This document shows, in pieces, positions 57,247 through 64,000 of a stretch of DNA of 64,000 nucleotides. The notes under the pieces are model-generated. The model ran no database searches, was not told where the DNA came from, and saw nothing but the letters and a program-made list of their open reading frames with translations. Origin of the DNA: Terrimesophilobacter sp963702165 (GTDB taxonomy: Bacteria > Actinomycetota > Actinomycetes > Actinomycetales > Microbacteriaceae); the NCBI GenBank assembly GCA_963702165.1, contig OY969722.1, positions 1,240,001 to 1,304,000 on the forward strand. Direction: 5' to 3'. Made by a program: the position numbers and the translations under genes. The number at the start of each line of letters is the position of its first letter. Within the stretch, counting starts at the first letter, position 1.

Positions 57247-60200
57247 GTGACTGACCGCACAGAGTCCGACACGTTCGAAGCTGTCATCTTTGACATGGAT
57301 GGCGTCGTCACAGACACCGCTAGCGTTCACGCCGGCGCGTGGAAGGCGCTCTTCGACGAAGTGATCCCTCAGCTGGCACCGGATGCCGCGCCGTTCGACG
57401 AGACGCTCGACTACCGACGATCTGTCGACGGACGCAGCCGCGAGGACGGTGTGCGCGCCTTCCTTGCGACTCGCGGCATCGACGTGCCCGAGTCGGGTGA
57501 CGGCGTGACGATCGAGTCGCTCGCGTCGCGCAAGCAGCATCACTTCGACTTGTACCTGGAGGAGAACGGCGTCAAGGCGTATCCGGACACGGTCACGCTG
57601 TTGAACCGGTTGCGCTCGCGCTCTGTGCCCATCGGGCTCGTCACCTCCAGCCGCAACGCCGACCGCGTCCTCGAGGCCGCAGGGGTCAGGCAATACTTCG
57701 ACGTCTTCGTCGACGGGAACCGCGCGCGTGAACTGGGACTGCCGGGCAAGCCGGACCCGGCGACCTTCCTCGAAGCCGCGCGCGAGCTCCAGGTGCGGCC
57801 GGCGAGGGCGGCGGTGCTCGAAGACTCGGTGGCCGGCGTCGCTGCGGCCGCCAACGGGGGCTTCGGCTGGGTCGTCGGAGTGAGCCGGCGCGGCGGAACC
57901 GCAGGCGGCCTGCGGGTTGCCGGCGCCCACCTGGTCGCAACCGACCTGAGCAACCTCGACACGCGACTCGAGGCCGCGCATCCCGGCTGGGCGGGCGGCG
58001 AGACCGAAAGCGACCCGTGGCGACTGCATTACACCGGCTACGACCCTGCGACCGAACCTCTCCGCGAGACCCTGTGCACCCTCGGAAACGGGTACTTCGC
58101 CACCCGCGGCGCTGCGCCCGAGTCCAGCGACAACGCGCCCCACTACCCGGGCACCTACCTTGCCGGCGTGTACAACCGGCTGCAGACCGACCTCGGCGGG
58201 CACGTGGTCGAGGATGAGCACCTGGTCAACGCGCCGAACTGGCTGCAGCTGACGTTCAGGGTGAACGGCGGCAACTGGTTCAGCGTCGACGACGTCGAAC
58301 TGCTCGACTACGAGCAGACCCTCGACCTGCGGCGCGCGGTGTTCACCCGCGAGCTCCGGATGCGGGATGGCGTCGGCCGGATCACCAAGGTCACCCAGGC
58401 TCGCTTCGTCTCCCAGGCGGCGTCGCACGTCGCCGGACTTGGCATGACCATCGAGGCGGAGAACTGGTCGGGCGACATCGTCGTGCGGTCGGGTATCGAG
58501 GGGCGAGTCGCCAACCGCAACGTGCCAGAGTACCGACTGCTCGCTAACCAGCACCTCGAGCCGCGCGTCATCGAACAGGTCGACTCCGAGTCGCTGTTGC
58601 TCGAAATGGAGACCAACCAGTCGGGCATCAGTATCGCGATGGCTGCACGCACCCGGGTGGTGAGCGCGGACAGCGTGGTGATGCACAACCTGCAGAGGAC
58701 GCTGAAGACGGATGCCGAGGGCTGGATTGCGCAGGACATCGACGTCGAGCTGACCAAGGGCGTCCCGCTGACGATCGAGAAGACCCTGGTCGTGAACACC
58801 TCCAGGGACCGGGCGATCTCGTCACCGTCGCTGTCCGCGACCACATCGATCCGGCGGATGCCTAACCTGCAGACCCTGCTGTCCGATCACGAGCGCGCGT
58901 GGCGCGTGCTGTGGAACGAGTTCACCGTGCTGCTGAAGGCGGACGAGCGCCAGCAGCTCGCCCTGAACATCAACACGTTCCACGTGCTGCAGTCGGTGGC
59001 ATCCATCACCGCCGACCTCGACGCCGGACTGCCGGCACGCGGGCTGCACGGCGAGGGGTATCGGGGCCACATCTTCTGGGACGAGATGTTCGTCTACCCG
59101 ACGCTGTCCATGCACCGGCCGGAGATCAGCCGCGCGCTGCTCGGGTACCGGTACCGGCGGCTCGCCGAGGCGCAGGCCGCTGCGCGGGAGAACGGTCACG
59201 CCGGCGCGATGTTCCCGTGGCAGAGCGGCATCGACGGGCGCGAAGAGACGCCGACGCAGCTGTACAACCTGCGCAACCTGCAGTGGATGCCCGACAACTC
59301 GTCCAGGCAGCGCCACGTCGGGCTCGCGATCGCGTACAGCGTGTGGCGGTTCTACGAGATCACCGGCGACCTCGACTACCTCGTCGAGCAGGGCGCCGAG
59401 CTGATGATCGAGATCAGCCGATTCTTCGCATCCCTCGCGGTGCACGACCCGATCGACGACCGGTTCGACATCTCCGGTGTCATGGGACCGGATGAGTTCC
59501 ATGACGGCTATCCGGATGCGCCCGGTCTCGGCCTGAAGAACAATGCGTACACCAACGTGATGGCGGCCTGGGTGCTGCAACGCACGGCGGAAGTGGTGGA
59601 CCTGCTGAAGGTGCGCTACTCGGCCCAGGTCTGGACCCGAGTTCAGCTTCGACCCGGCGAGCAGGCCCGGTGGCGGAACATCGGCCGGCGGTTGCGGGTG
59701 GCGTTCCACGACGATGGGGTGATCAGCCAGTTCGAGGGCTTCGACACGCTGAAGGAATTCGACTGGGACGGCTACCGCGAGAAGTACGGGTCGATTGGCC
59801 GGCTGGACCTCATCCTCGCGAGCGAGGGCGACAGCACCAACAACTACAAGCTCTCGAAGCAAGCGGACGTCCTCATGCTGCTGTACCTGTTCAGCGCCGA
59901 CGAACTGCGGGAGGTGCTCGGCGGGCTCGGCTATGAGTTCCCGGATGAAGCGGTGCGGGCGACCGTGGAGTACTACCGCGACCGCTCCACGCACGGCTCG
60001 ACGCTGAGCAACGTGGTGCACTCCTGGGTAGAAGCGAGACTGGATCGCGCGCGCTCGTGGGGCTTCCTCGTGCAGGCGCTCGAGAGCGACCTTGCGGATA
60101 TCCAGGGCGGCACCACGCAGATGGGCGTGCACCTGGGTGCGATGGCAGGTTCGATCGACATGGTGACGCGTTGCTACACGGGGCTAGACATGCGCGCCGG

Positions 60201-60447
60201 CCGACTGAAGCTCGACCCGGTGCTGCCACCGGAACTGCGGCAGATCGACTTCACGTTGAACTTCCAGCACCAGTTGCTGCGCTTGACGGTGGATGAGCGG
60301 CTCATGCGCGTGCAGGTCAACCCGGGCGGCACCGCACCGATCGAGTTGGAGATCCAGGGCCAACGGCACATGATCTCGCCCGGAGAGACGCTTGAGTTTG
60401 CGCACGACGACCACGTGGCCATGGCAAACTCTCCGCATGACCGATGA
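57247..60447 (+). CDS. HAD phosphatase/beta-phosphoglucomutase fused to GH65 glycoside phosphorylase-like domain
   Basis: 1066 residues. Residues 1-240 are a HAD domain like beta-phosphoglucomutase or trehalose-6-phosphate phosphatase ('AVIFDMDGVVTDTASVHAGA', 'IGLVTSSRNADRVLEAAGV', 'GKPDPATFLEAARELQV'). Residues about 255-1060 are a full GH65 enzyme: 'YTGYDPATEPLRETLCTLGN', 'FWDEMFVYPTLSMHRPEISR', general acid Glu750 in 'SGVMGPDEFHDGY', 'KLSKQADVLMLLYL' and 'STHGSTLSNVVHSW'. GH65 members phosphorolyse trehalose, maltose or kojibiose, releasing beta-glucose 1-phosphate that the HAD half could isomerise. TAGAAT 7 nt before GTG 57247. Confidence 0.92.
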   Translation: MTDRTESDTFEAVIFDMDGVVTDTASVHAGAWKALFDEVIPQLAPDAAPFDETLDYRRSVDGRSREDGVRAFLATRGIDVPESGDGVTIESLASRKQHHFDLYLEENGVKAYPDTVTLLNRLRSRSVPIGLVTSSRNADRVLEAAGVRQYFDVFVDGNRARELGLPGKPDPATFLEAARELQVRPARAAVLEDSVAGVAAAANGGFGWVVGVSRRGGTAGGLRVAGAHLVATDLSNLDTRLEAAHPGWAGGETESDPWRLHYTGYDPATEPLRETLCTLGNGYFATRGAAPESSDNAPHYPGTYLAGVYNRLQTDLGGHVVEDEHLVNAPNWLQLTFRVNGGNWFSVDDVELLDYEQTLDLRRAVFTRELRMRDGVGRITKVTQARFVSQAASHVAGLGMTIEAENWSGDIVVRSGIEGRVANRNVPEYRLLANQHLEPRVIEQVDSESLLLEMETNQSGISIAMAARTRVVSADSVVMHNLQRTLKTDAEGWIAQDIDVELTKGVPLTIEKTLVVNTSRDRAISSPSLSATTSIRRMPNLQTLLSDHERAWRVLWNEFTVLLKADERQQLALNINTFHVLQSVASITADLDAGLPARGLHGEGYRGHIFWDEMFVYPTLSMHRPEISRALLGYRYRRLAEAQAAARENGHAGAMFPWQSGIDGREETPTQLYNLRNLQWMPDNSSRQRHVGLAIAYSVWRFYEITGDLDYLVEQGAELMIEISRFFASLAVHDPIDDRFDISGVMGPDEFHDGYPDAPGLGLKNNAYTNVMAAWVLQRTAEVVDLLKVRYSAQVWTRVQLRPGEQARWRNIGRRLRVAFHDDGVISQFEGFDTLKEFDWDGYREKYGSIGRLDLILASEGDSTNNYKLSKQADVLMLLYLFSADELREVLGGLGYEFPDEAVRATVEYYRDRSTHGSTLSNVVHSWVEARLDRARSWGFLVQALESDLADIQGGTTQMGVHLGAMAGSIDMVTRCYTGLDMRAGRLKLDPVLPPELRQIDFTLNFQHQLLRLTVDERLMRVQVNPGGTAPIELEIQGQRHMISPGETLEFAHDDHVAMANSPHDR

Positions 60448-60844
60448 TGAACTCCGCGCCCTCCTGACATCCGTTACGACCATTGCCGTTGTGGGCGCAT
60501 CCGCGAACCCCGAGAAGCCCTCGGGTGAGGTGCCGATCTGGCTGGTCGAGGCGGGGTTCACGATGATTCCGGTGAACCCAAAGGCGGACGAGATCGCCGG
60601 TCAGAAGGTTTACCGCTCGCTCGCCGAGATCCCGGTGCCGATTGATGTCGTCGACGTCTTCCGGCCGTCAGAGGAGACTCCGGATGTGGCGAGGCAGGCC
60701 GCAGAGGTCGGCGCCAAGGTGCTCTGGCTGCAACTCGGCATCACCTCGGACGACGCGCGAGCGACGGCAGCGGAGGCGGGCATGACCTACCTCGAGGACA
60801 TCTGCATCGGCGCGACGGTGCGCCGGCTGGGCATCCGCAAATAG
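60437..60844 (+). CDS. CoA-binding domain protein (YccU-like)
   Basis: 135 residues, Rossmann fold: 'TIAVVGASANPEKPSGEVPI', 'AGFTMIPVNPKADEIAGQKV', 'YRSLAEIPVPIDVVDVFRPS', 'VLWLQLGITSDDARATAAEA' and 'DICIGATVRRLG'. Stand-alone CoA-binding domain with no ligase part; role unknown. Its ATG lies inside the last codons of the GH65 gene (11-nt overlap), so it is probably cotranslated with it. Confidence 0.88.
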   Translation: MTDDELRALLTSVTTIAVVGASANPEKPSGEVPIWLVEAGFTMIPVNPKADEIAGQKVYRSLAEIPVPIDVVDVFRPSEETPDVARQAAEVGAKVLWLQLGITSDDARATAAEAGMTYLEDICIGATVRRLGIRK

Positions 60845-60860
60845 CGGCTACGCTGGCGTG

Positions 60861-61448
60861 GTGCGCGCGCTGATCACGGACGATGACGTTGGCGACCTCA
60901 TCCTGAGCGAGGAGCGCACACCTGAGCGGCACCGCGTGATCGCGACGACCCTGTTTGAGTGGGCAGAGGACAAGGACCGCTTCGAATTGGGACCGGACCT
61001 TCCTGAGTCGTACTTGCTCGGCGCGGCGTCGAGCCACGCGCTGATGGCCGGTGATGCCGACGTTGCCCTCAGGTACGCCACTGTGGCGATGGGCTACACA
61101 GACGACGGGACGGTGTTGGCGACCTATTACGAAGCCTTGTTGGGTGCAGGGAAGGCGGAGCAAGCGGCCCAGCTAGAAAAGCTCATGCGCACCCAAGAGC
61201 ACTTCAACCTTGCATTGTTCGAGGGCATGTCGTTCATCGAGGCCGAGCGCGGCGAACTGAAGTCGGCACTCCGCTGGGCGAACCTCGGTGTGCTGCGAGC
61301 GGATGAACTCGTGGAGGATGAGGACTACGAACACTTCGAATACGTCAGCTTGCTACTGCAGCGAAGCGCGGTGCGAAGACAAGCCGCTCTCCCCGAAGAT
61401 GATCTCGATGTCGAGGCGCGCGAACTCGACGAGGAGCTGCGCTCATAG
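60861..61448 (+). CDS. TPR-like hypothetical protein
   Basis: 195 residues, almost all helical: 'RHRVIATTLFEWAEDKDRFE', 'ASSHALMAGDADVALRYATV', 'YYEALLGAGKAEQAAQLEKL', 'FIEAERGELKSALRWANLGV' resemble degenerate tetratricopeptide repeats. An acidic C-terminal tail follows. TACGCT is 6 nt before GTG 60861, so this GTG is chosen over the one at 60858. No family recognised. Confidence 0.7.
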   Translation: MRALITDDDVGDLILSEERTPERHRVIATTLFEWAEDKDRFELGPDLPESYLLGAASSHALMAGDADVALRYATVAMGYTDDGTVLATYYEALLGAGKAEQAAQLEKLMRTQEHFNLALFEGMSFIEAERGELKSALRWANLGVLRADELVEDEDYEHFEYVSLLLQRSAVRRQAALPEDDLDVEARELDEELRS

Positions 61449-61483
61449 GTGCGCTCCCCTCGAAGCTGCGGGAGACTGAGTCG

Positions 61484-62788
61484 GTGACCGCCGACTTCCG
61501 CACCGCACCCGTTGACGCCGCATCCGCCGCCGCCCTCGCTGAACGCGGATTCCGCTACGAGCTGGTCGACACCAAGGATCCGGTCGCGTTCCGCCACTGG
61601 CTGGGTGCGGTCGGGCGCGGTTTCCACGACGCGGCCGGCGATGCGGACAGCGCTGAGCTGCGCCGCTTCGCGTATCTGGAGCGGCGCGCGCTGGGAGTTT
61701 GGGATGACACGCTCGCCGACGCCCCGACACCTGTCGGCACGCTCGGGTCCTGGGTCACCGACCTCACCGTCGTCGGCGAGGCAAGCATCCCGGCGTGGGC
61801 GATCAGCGCGGTGACGGTCGCTCCGACCCACCGCCGGCGCGGCATCGCCCGCAGCCTGATGGAGGGTGAGCTGCGCACCGCGAAGGCGTTAGGCATTCCG
61901 GCCGCGATTCTCACCGCATCCGAGGCCACCATCTACGAACGATGGGGCTTCTCCCCCGCCGCGATGATGACGGAGTGGGAGATCGATGTCGCACGCGCGA
62001 AGTGGACTGGCTCGACCCCGGATGGGCGGGTCCAGCTGGTCACCACCGAACAGCTGCGGGACCACGACGGCCCGGCCATCCTGGAACGCGCCCGCCTCGC
62101 GGTGCCCGGTCAAATCCGATTCTGGGGCATCCTGTGGGATCGGCTCTTCGGCCTCGCCGGCGATGATGCTGCCAAGAGCGCCCGTTGCGTGCGTTACGAC
62201 GACGAGCACGGCACTCCGCAGGGTTTCGCCATCTACCGGCCGGACCGCGGCGAGGCAGAGGGCAAGCTCACCCTCGGCTACCTGATCGGCGCCACCGATG
62301 ATGCCTACTCGGCGCTCTGGCACTACCTCCTCGAGATGGATCTGATCAAGACCATCACGGCGTCACTGCGTCCAGTGGACGAGCCGTTCCGCTGGCAGGT
62401 GTCCGACTACCGCGCGGTGAAGAAGACGTGGGAGTCCGACCACCTCTGGTTGCGCATCCTCGACCCGAAGGCGGTGCTCGAAGCGCGGCGGTACAGCGCG
62501 TCGGGGCGGTTCCGGCTCGCCGTGACCGACCCGCTCGGGTTCGCCACCGGCGACTACCTGCTCGAGATTGACACGGATGGGGTCGGTCGGGTGAGTGAAG
62601 GCGAGCGCACGGACGCGGCCGGAGTGGCGCTGTCGGTGAATGAGCTCGCGGCGATCAGCCTCGGCGCGGTGACGGCGACGACCTTGGCCAAGGCCGGGCG
62701 GCTCCGGGAGCAGACGCCGGGCGCTGCGGTGGCCGTGGATCGAGCGTTCGCCTCGCCGGTCGCGCCCTGGTTGAGCATCTGGTTCTGA
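61484..62788 (+). CDS. eis: Eis-type GNAT N-acetyltransferase
   Basis: 434 residues, three-part Eis layout: N-terminal GNAT with the acetyl-CoA loop 'SAVTVAPTHRRRGIARSLME', Tyr151 in 'ASEATIYERWGFSP', a second GNAT-like half ('YALW'-type 'AYSALWHYLLEMDLIKTITA'), and a C-terminal SCP2-like domain ('ATGDYLLEIDTDGVGRVSEG'). It ends in Phe, whose carboxylate serves in catalysis in mycobacterial Eis. Eis enzymes acetylate aminoglycosides at several positions and lysines of host or self proteins. GTG 61484 after GGGAGA. Array B2 follows its stop. Confidence 0.9.
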   Translation: MTADFRTAPVDAASAAALAERGFRYELVDTKDPVAFRHWLGAVGRGFHDAAGDADSAELRRFAYLERRALGVWDDTLADAPTPVGTLGSWVTDLTVVGEASIPAWAISAVTVAPTHRRRGIARSLMEGELRTAKALGIPAAILTASEATIYERWGFSPAAMMTEWEIDVARAKWTGSTPDGRVQLVTTEQLRDHDGPAILERARLAVPGQIRFWGILWDRLFGLAGDDAAKSARCVRYDDEHGTPQGFAIYRPDRGEAEGKLTLGYLIGATDDAYSALWHYLLEMDLIKTITASLRPVDEPFRWQVSDYRAVKKTWESDHLWLRILDPKAVLEARRYSASGRFRLAVTDPLGFATGDYLLEIDTDGVGRVSEGERTDAAGVALSVNELAAISLGAVTATTLAKAGRLREQTPGAAVAVDRAFASPVAPWLSIWF

Positions 62789-62804
62789 CTCGGACTCGTT
62801 CGGC

Positions 62805-62910
62805 ACCCTGTTGTGCAGGACATTCCTTGTTGTGCAGGACATTCTGGCTTCCCGCGGCGCATCCGTTGGGATCCGGGGCCGACAACGACCGAAAGTCCTG
62901 CACAACAGGG
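62805..62910. repeat. 19-bp-period head-on array, type B copy 2 (2 + 1 units)
   Basis: ACCCTGTTGTGCAGGACAT (62805-62823) and TCCTTGTTGTGCAGGACAT (62824-62842), a 49-bp spacer unrelated in sequence to that of copy 1, and one inverted unit AAAGTCCTGCACAACAGGG (62892-62910). Same unit, period and spacer length as 55076-55219. Confidence 0.88.
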
Positions 62911-62930
62911 GGTATCGACAGGCTCGACCA
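62908..62930. repeat. TCGACAGGCTCGACCA dispersed repeat next to array B2
   Basis: GTATCGACAGGCTCGACCA directly follows the last inverted 19-bp unit; the 16-bp core is identical to the copy at 28473-28488. Confidence 0.55.
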
Positions 62931-63058
62931 CCGTGCGCTCTACAGGCTCAGGTGCCGGGTACCTGCTAGATCGCTGGCAACTGTGCATCCGGATGCCGTG
63001 CGCGCCTACGTTCGGGAGCGAGCGGAAGTCCCGCCAGAACTGGGAATCAGGAGCTTCG

Positions 63059-63277
63059 ATGAGCGACCCCAACAACCCCGACACTCCGAGCGAGCCGGAC
63101 GTGCCGTCGATCCCGAATCCGGCATCGCCAGCAATGCCGATCCCGCCCAAGGAGCCCGATGGTGGCCCGGACATCGACGAGCCGGGCGAGGACCTCGGCC
63201 TCGAGGATCCGGATGAGCCACTCGAAGACCTGCCCAAGAACCCGCGCGCCGATGGCGACCTGGGCGGGCTGCCGTAA
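63059..63277 (+). CDS. Small Pro/Asp-rich hypothetical protein
   Basis: 72 residues, low complexity and acidic: 'NPDTPSEPDVPSIPNPASPA', 'PIPPKEPDGGPDIDEPGEDL', 'DPDEPLEDLPKNPRADGDLG'. CAGGAG lies 5 nt before ATG 63059. It ends 3 nt before the acylphosphatase start, so probably one transcript. Likely disordered; no family recognised. Confidence 0.6.
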   Translation: MSDPNNPDTPSEPDVPSIPNPASPAMPIPPKEPDGGPDIDEPGEDLGLEDPDEPLEDLPKNPRADGDLGGLP

Positions 63278-63280
63278 CCC

Positions 63281-63544
63281 GTGCGCAAGCGCGTCATCGT
63301 GCGCGGGCTGGTGCAGGGCGTCGGATTCCGCTGGTCCGCCGGGCGCGAGGCCGAAGCGCTCGGCCTGAGCGGGCACGCCCGGAATCTTGCCGATGGCAGC
63401 GTCGAGGTCGAGATTGAGGGGCCGGATGCCGCGGTCGAGCGGATGACTGCCTGGCTGGGCCAGGGGCCGCGCCACGCCCGGGTCGACGCGATCGAGGTGA
63501 CCGAGCTGGGTGAGACGGGGCGGGTGGGGTTTCAGCTGGGGTGA
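63281..63544 (+). CDS. acyP: Acylphosphatase
   Basis: 87 residues, the usual acylphosphatase size. 'VRGLVQGVGFRWSAGREAEA' holds the phosphate loop and Arg17; Asn35 is in 'SGHARNLADGSVEVEIEG'. Both catalytic residues are present. Hydrolyses the carboxyl-phosphate bond of acyl phosphates. GTG start at 63281, 3 nt after the stop of the small upstream gene. Confidence 0.93.
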   Translation: MRKRVIVRGLVQGVGFRWSAGREAEALGLSGHARNLADGSVEVEIEGPDAAVERMTAWLGQGPRHARVDAIEVTELGETGRVGFQLG

Positions 63545-63556
63545 GCCGGGGTCTCG

Positions 63557-64000
63557 CTAGACGCCACCTCCGCCGCCGCCACCACCGCCGCCGCCCGACG
63601 ATCCACCGCCGCCGGAGCCACCCGACGACGCACTGAACGATGACGACGCGGTCGACGACACCGATCCGATGCTGCTCGCGAACAGCGCCGCGTTGAATCC
63701 GCTCGCACCGGAGTACCATTCGGGCTGCGAGCCGGTCTGCTCGTAGTAGCGGCCCAGCTCCTGCGCCCAGCGCTTCTCCTCGCCGAACAGGACCGCGTAC
63801 GGCAGCAGCCGCTCGTTCAGTTTCACGACCTGCGCCGGATCATCCACCGATACCCGTGACCGCAGTGCGCCCTCAGGGGATTGCAGGAATTGCAGACGAT
63901 CTGTCTCAGCGAGGTCGATGTACTCGTGCAGGCCCTTCAGGTAGTCGCGCAGTTCGACGCCCTTCGCGTCGAGGGGCGACTTCGCGACGAGTACGTAGGT
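63557..64000 (-). CDS. DUF2207-family membrane protein, C-terminal part only
   Basis: The open frame enters from the right edge and covers the last 147 residues. 'ELRDYLKGLHEYIDLAETDR' and 'LNERLLPYAVLFGEEKRWAQ' with 'ELGRYYEQTGSQPEWYSG' match the cytoplasmic C-terminal part of DUF2207 proteins. The end is a Ser- then Gly-rich tail ('GGSGGGGSSGGGGG'). The N-terminal membrane part lies outside the window. Function unknown. Confidence 0.82.
   Translation of the reverse strand, partial: TYVLVAKSPLDAKGVELRDYLKGLHEYIDLAETDRLQFLQSPEGALRSRVSVDDPAQVVKLNERLLPYAVLFGEEKRWAQELGRYYEQTGSQPEWYSGASGFNAALFASSIGSVSSTASSSFSASSGGSGGGGSSGGGGGGGGGGGV

Noticed and set aside
57001..60132. Two long minus-strand frames (561 and 436 codons)
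   Set aside because: Antisense to the MpaB and HAD-GH65 genes, whose families are unmistakable; the minus frames have no family features.

Overview
The window is a gene-dense (about 67% GC by eye) chromosomal segment of an actinobacterium, most likely a Microbacteriaceae-type organism. This rests on base composition, the many ATGA/GTGA/TGATG start-stop overlaps, GTG/TTG starts, a DUF222/13E12-type HNH protein, DUF2510, a HelD-type RNA polymerase factor, an Eis-type acetyltransferase and a MarP-type protease. The family assignment is inference. I saw no rRNA, tRNA, CRISPR array, prophage or plasmid-type replication gene.

Region 1 (1-9.4 kb): a SulP anion transporter cut by the left edge and coupled to an ArsR regulator, then a five-gene minus-strand operon accD1-accA1-ACAD-maoC-citE. 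It matches the gene set of the mycobacterial leucine/itaconate degradation cluster (methylcrotonyl-CoA carboxylase onward). A divergent TetR gene sits across an 18-bp palindrome. Region 2 (9.4-15.5 kb): an HNH (13E12) gene with two compensating frameshifts, then bkdA-bkdB-bkdC (branched-chain 2-oxoacid dehydrogenase) followed by a pterin dehydratase-VOC fusion. Bkd would make the branched acyl-CoAs that the Acc cluster degrades.

Region 3 (15.5-29.3 kb): pnp (PNPase, TTG start) and rpsO (S15) lie on the same strand but are separated by about 11 kb. Between them are the proton-translocating transhydrogenase genes pntA-pntAb-pntB (pntA and pntB frameshifted), an FMN reductase/LLM monooxygenase pair, a baeRF3-type release-factor-like protein, a second LLM protein, a secreted protein with an LAATG tail, a YhhN lysoplasmalogenase, DUF72 and DUF1304 proteins.

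Region 4 (29.3-46.6 kb): FUSC transporter, a short quinone-reductase-like protein, aldo/keto reductase, MarP-like periplasmic serine protease, DUF167, SDR, a NERD-like membrane protein, an acyl-CoA dehydrogenase-fold protein, HelD, a ribokinase/FAD-oxidase/membrane-protein operon, YtxH-like protein, aspartate ammonia-lyase and DUF1761.

Region 5 (46.6-64 kb): a DUF2510 membrane protein with a perfect 9-residue repeat, NCS2 purine permease, DHA2-type MFS exporter with a detachable acidic tail, glutathione peroxidase, YdeI-like protein, GNAT, SDR, histidine phosphatase, alpha/beta hydrolase, MpaB-type oxygenase, a HAD-GH65 fusion, CoA-binding protein, Eis, acylphosphatase and the C-terminal end of a DUF2207 protein.

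The most unusual signals are non-coding. Three intergenic arrays are built from 19-bp-period units arranged head-on. Two share the same unit and an identical 49-bp spacer; one uses a different unit. A separate long-hairpin element has three copies. Many genes also carry a TANNNT box exactly 6-8 nt before the start codon, pointing to widespread leaderless transcription; I used this to choose starts.
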